A program made the translations under genes and the position numbers. The notes beneath the pieces are model-generated. The model was not told the origin of the DNA. It was given only the letters and a program-made list of their open reading frames with translations, and ran no database searches. From Ehretia macrophylla (taxonomy: Eukaryota; Streptophyta; Magnoliopsida; Boraginales; Ehretiaceae): a DNA stretch of 64,000 nt. Where the stretch lies: positions 9,537,001 through 9,601,000 of the forward strand of contig CM075778.1 in NCBI GenBank assembly GCA_037974665.1, read 5' to 3'. Below, in pieces: positions 61,173 to 64,000 of the stretch (position 1 is its first letter; each line of letters starts with the position of its first letter).

Positions 61173-62375
61173 CAGTTACGTCGTGTTTGGTTGCAGGGAT
61201 TACTGCATCCACGTCTGTTTATATAGTTTGTTTTATCATTGGTGGAAATAACGTGTTTGGTGATCCATCCTAACGGGCATAATTTTTCGGTTGAGAAGGT
61301 GGTTTTTTTCCGCCAAATTATTAATTTTTCGGTCAAATTATTGTTCACTATTGTTATTTTTTTACGAGGAATTCATCGTCAAGCACGATTACATTAGATT
61401 CACCTTAATACTATAAGCGTGATAAAGAAATTTTACTTGTCCCTATAACTAATTTAAACCAATTTCTTTTGACATTGTTGATGAACTAAGTACGACACTA
61501 ACCCTCAATCCATCTATATCCAGCCAGTTCATAACAAAATTCGAGACCAACCTCAGGCCCCGTGATACAATAACACACTCTAATGATGTTCTAAATCAAT
61601 TAATAATCGAGCAATATTTGTAATGAGAAGTGATAAGATGAAAATATATAGTGACCTCAAGGGTCTTTCAAGCCTGAGGACCTGCACAAAATAAACAGCA
61701 TAAGCTCAATCTTGAGAGATAAGCTCCGACACTTAATCCAATAAACCTTTAATAAGACAATCTAAGTTAGATAAGTCTGAACCTGTTGAATATATTGAGG
61801 TTAAGTAGGATGAGTGTTTAAGGTTGTAATGTCTTACCTTTCGATTGGTGGGCTGAAGTTTGCTTGTATTATTTGTTTTCTGCGAAAACTTCTTTTAATG
61901 TTCAGGTATCATTTTCCTTCTTAGAGTAGATCACGACCCAAAAAAGAAAATTTACTAGACTAGATTCCGTGATGTGCGATTATTTTATTGCTAGACAACG
62001 AAATAATATAGAATCCCAAAGAGGAGTTAATCTAATGGTAGAATCTTGGATGCTAGCAAAAAATTTGCGCACGTCTTGAACAAATCATTCAAAATTAATT
62101 CTTGAGATTAATCTTGATAAGCCTTATAAAATTAATTCTTGAAATCAGTCATAATAAACTTTATATTTGACTAATATAGATTATACATTATCGATAAATC
62201 ACGTGTCTCAAATTTAAAATCCCTAATATGAAATAAAAGTACATGTTCTTCCTTTTCCTTCGTCTTAAGAAATGCTACAGGTTTTTTTTTTTTTTACCTG
62301 TTACCAATCACATATAACAACTCTCCTTCCAAATATATCGATTCTAACGTGATTGATATGTGGATTTACTTAATT
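61173..62375. other. Upstream region of the TMN gene and intergenic sequence
   Basis: No gene was seen. A segment near 62025-62200 has two close copies of AAATTAATTCTTGA followed by related words (GATTAATCTTGATAAGCC / AATCAGTCATAATAAAC), a small degenerate tandem repeat. Confidence 0.5.
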
Positions 62376-62383
62376 AATGTGAC

Positions 62384-63205
62384 TAGGAATGACAACGGGT
62401 AGAATATCTATTAAAATTTATAAAATTAAATTTAAACCCGATTAAATTATATTTTATCAAATTCGTGACGAAAATCCGTTGGGTTTAAATTTTGCTTACC
62501 AAATCCGAACCCGTTAAATATTCAAAAATCAGAGGATACCCGACCCAACCCGTTAATGAATAGCAAAAATAATTTTTTTTTTTAAAAAAACTTAAAAAGT
62601 TTTTAAAGAAATAAAAAAAAGTACTAAAATAATGACAAATCGCAATGAATTAGAAAACGTAAATTAAATTTATTATCTATTATCAAACTTAAACTTAATA
62701 GAAACATTCAACAAAATCTTTATATTGAGAAGTTATCATCCTTCCATAATAATATGAAATAACCTGAAGAAAAAAGAATAAAAAGTACTTGTCACAATTG
62801 TAAATTATCATTCTCGTTTGAATTATTAAGTAATTAAGAAGTTGTATTAGTTGAATTATATAAAAAGAATATAAGTAAACATAAATAATAAGAGTTGAGT
62901 TACAACCTACAACTATTAATCTTAGACCAATATTAAAAAAATATATTTTCTTAAGTAATATATTATTTGTATATGTATGTAAATATATAAATATTTTTAT
63001 TAAATTATTTTTACTAAATTACTAAGCGAATTCTCGGGTTTTAAATTTTTTAAATTACTATTACCAAACCCTGTCGAACTACCTATCGGTAATCACTTAT
63101 AAAAACCAAACTTTAACAAATACTCCATTAATTTTGTAAACAAATTTATAATTAAATCAAATACCCATCAGATTCAAATTTAAACCCTAACCGTTGTCAT
63201 CCCTA
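62384..63205. mobile_element. hAT-type non-autonomous element, 822 bp, 8-bp target duplication
   Basis: Ends are inverted: TAGGAATGACAACGGGTA on the left and TAGGGATGACAACGGTTA as reverse complement of the right end. Flanks are AATGTGAC (62376-62383) and AATGGGAC (63206-63213), 7 of 8 matching, the size expected for hAT. Subterminal words include ACCCGTTAA/CCCGAACCCG. The interior is extremely AT-rich and has no transposase frame. Confidence 0.8.
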
Positions 63206-63213
63206 AATGGGAC

Positions 63214-64000
63214 TGATTTGGTTGATACACCACCAAATTACATCTTTCATGTTTATTTTCTTTCTTTAATTCCACTTGCTTGGTTTCGGAAACTTTTGCT
63301 TTAAAACTGGTTTTTCCCCAATTACTGAACGAGGACGGCACCAGCAACCAGGCGCATGACCAGACTCGAATCTCCTCTTTATATTATAACGTCATAAAAA
63401 AATAAAAAAAATAAAAAATCTATTAATAATGAATGATGTAATTATAATAAAATAATTTAAACACTTTACCAGTATTAAACATCTCTTACAACATAATAAA
63501 GAGATCTAAATTCCGCATAAACCCTACTCAACCTTGTAAATATAAAATAAAATGAGTGAAGGAAGAAATGACAAGCCGTAATATCTTGAATGAATGAAAA
63601 GAAAAAGTAATCACACAATCACTTGAGAAATCTTTTTTTTTTCCAACTAAATTGGCAATTTCCCATGTTATGTCAAATATGCATTGGAAAAGGAAAAAGA
63701 AATATTTGTTCCCTCCTACAATGTTTTTTTCCTTTTTTCCGTAGAATCTCGTCTAATCACTTAAGGTTCTATTCTAACACGGAACAGTAAAGGACAATAT
63801 ACAAGACGGGTAGAAAACAACATGGAATTTAGGCGGCTCATGAAGGGGAACCACATTGGAAATCCAGATTTATAAAAATAAATCCAAGGCCAATGCCATT
63901 AGCTGCATATAGAAAACGTTCAAGGTCCAAAACAGACTGTAAGGTCTCAGGTTTCAAAGGACTATGCCATTCACTTCCCATAAGAAATTCAAGGTCCAAA
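63214..64000. other. Intergenic sequence, no gene seen
   Basis: AT-rich. A stretch near 63378-63495 (TATTATAACGTCATAAAAAA, ATAATAAAATAATTTAA, ACATAATAAAGAGATCTAAA) resembles similar AT-rich words near 27140-27200 and 56500, suggesting a common dispersed repeat. No ends were defined. Confidence 0.4.

Noticed and set aside
1-64000. CRISPR arrays, bacterial operons or phage regions
   Set aside because: The tandem repeats have no uniform spacer pattern, and the intron-rich genes show plant nuclear DNA.

Overview
The window is plant nuclear DNA from a dicot. It is AT-rich, has long intergenic stretches, genes with many GT..AG introns, and a dense load of small transposable elements. The species cannot be fixed from the sequence. 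I find five protein-coding genes. Their exon structures were worked out by hand from splice sites and reading-frame continuity, and every model closes in frame.

Layout: (1) 1-2059 holds retroposon remnants. (2) 2060-6499 (minus) is a 3-exon gene for a small single-pass membrane protein of unknown function. (3) 6500-8118 is a divergent intergenic region with a G-run tract, a 5'-truncated LINE with target-site duplication, and a hairpin MITE. (4) 8119-14108 (plus) is a 7-exon gene for a plastid Mini-ribonuclease III (RNC3/RNC4 type). (5) 14109-37576 is a 23-kb gene-free block with LINE remnants, a deleted hAT element that keeps a BED zinc-finger remnant, three Mutator-like MITEs with 9-bp target duplications, and a possible organelle-derived segment. 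(6) 37577-43515 (plus) is a 19-exon beta-galactosidase gene (GH35 plus C-terminal lectin-like domain, BGAL1 type). (7) 43516-51194 is intergenic, with a LINE remnant, a large inverted-repeat element, a fourth Mutator-like MITE and a promoter-proximal MITE. (8) 51195-55307 (plus) is a 6-exon gene for a membrane-anchored, charged, coiled-coil protein of unknown function. (9) 56882-61040 (minus) is a 7-exon nonaspanin/TM9SF gene (TMN6/TMN7 type), convergent with gene 8. (10) 61041-64000 holds a palindromic AT repeat and a second hAT-type element.

The genes do not form a pathway: plastid RNA processing, cell-wall galactose trimming and Golgi/endosome trafficking are unrelated housekeeping jobs. 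What links them is conserved neighbourhood: Mini-RNase III, BGAL1 and TMN7 homologues also lie close together on Arabidopsis chromosome 3 (recalled loci At3g13740, At3g13750, At3g13772).

I found no convincing evidence of a new biological system. The strongest observations are the transposons with exact or near-exact target duplications, the two uncharacterised genes, and several possible expression-control features (an overlapping upstream ORF, a tandem splice acceptor, a possible alternative last exon). I found no rRNA, tRNA or CRISPR array that I could support.
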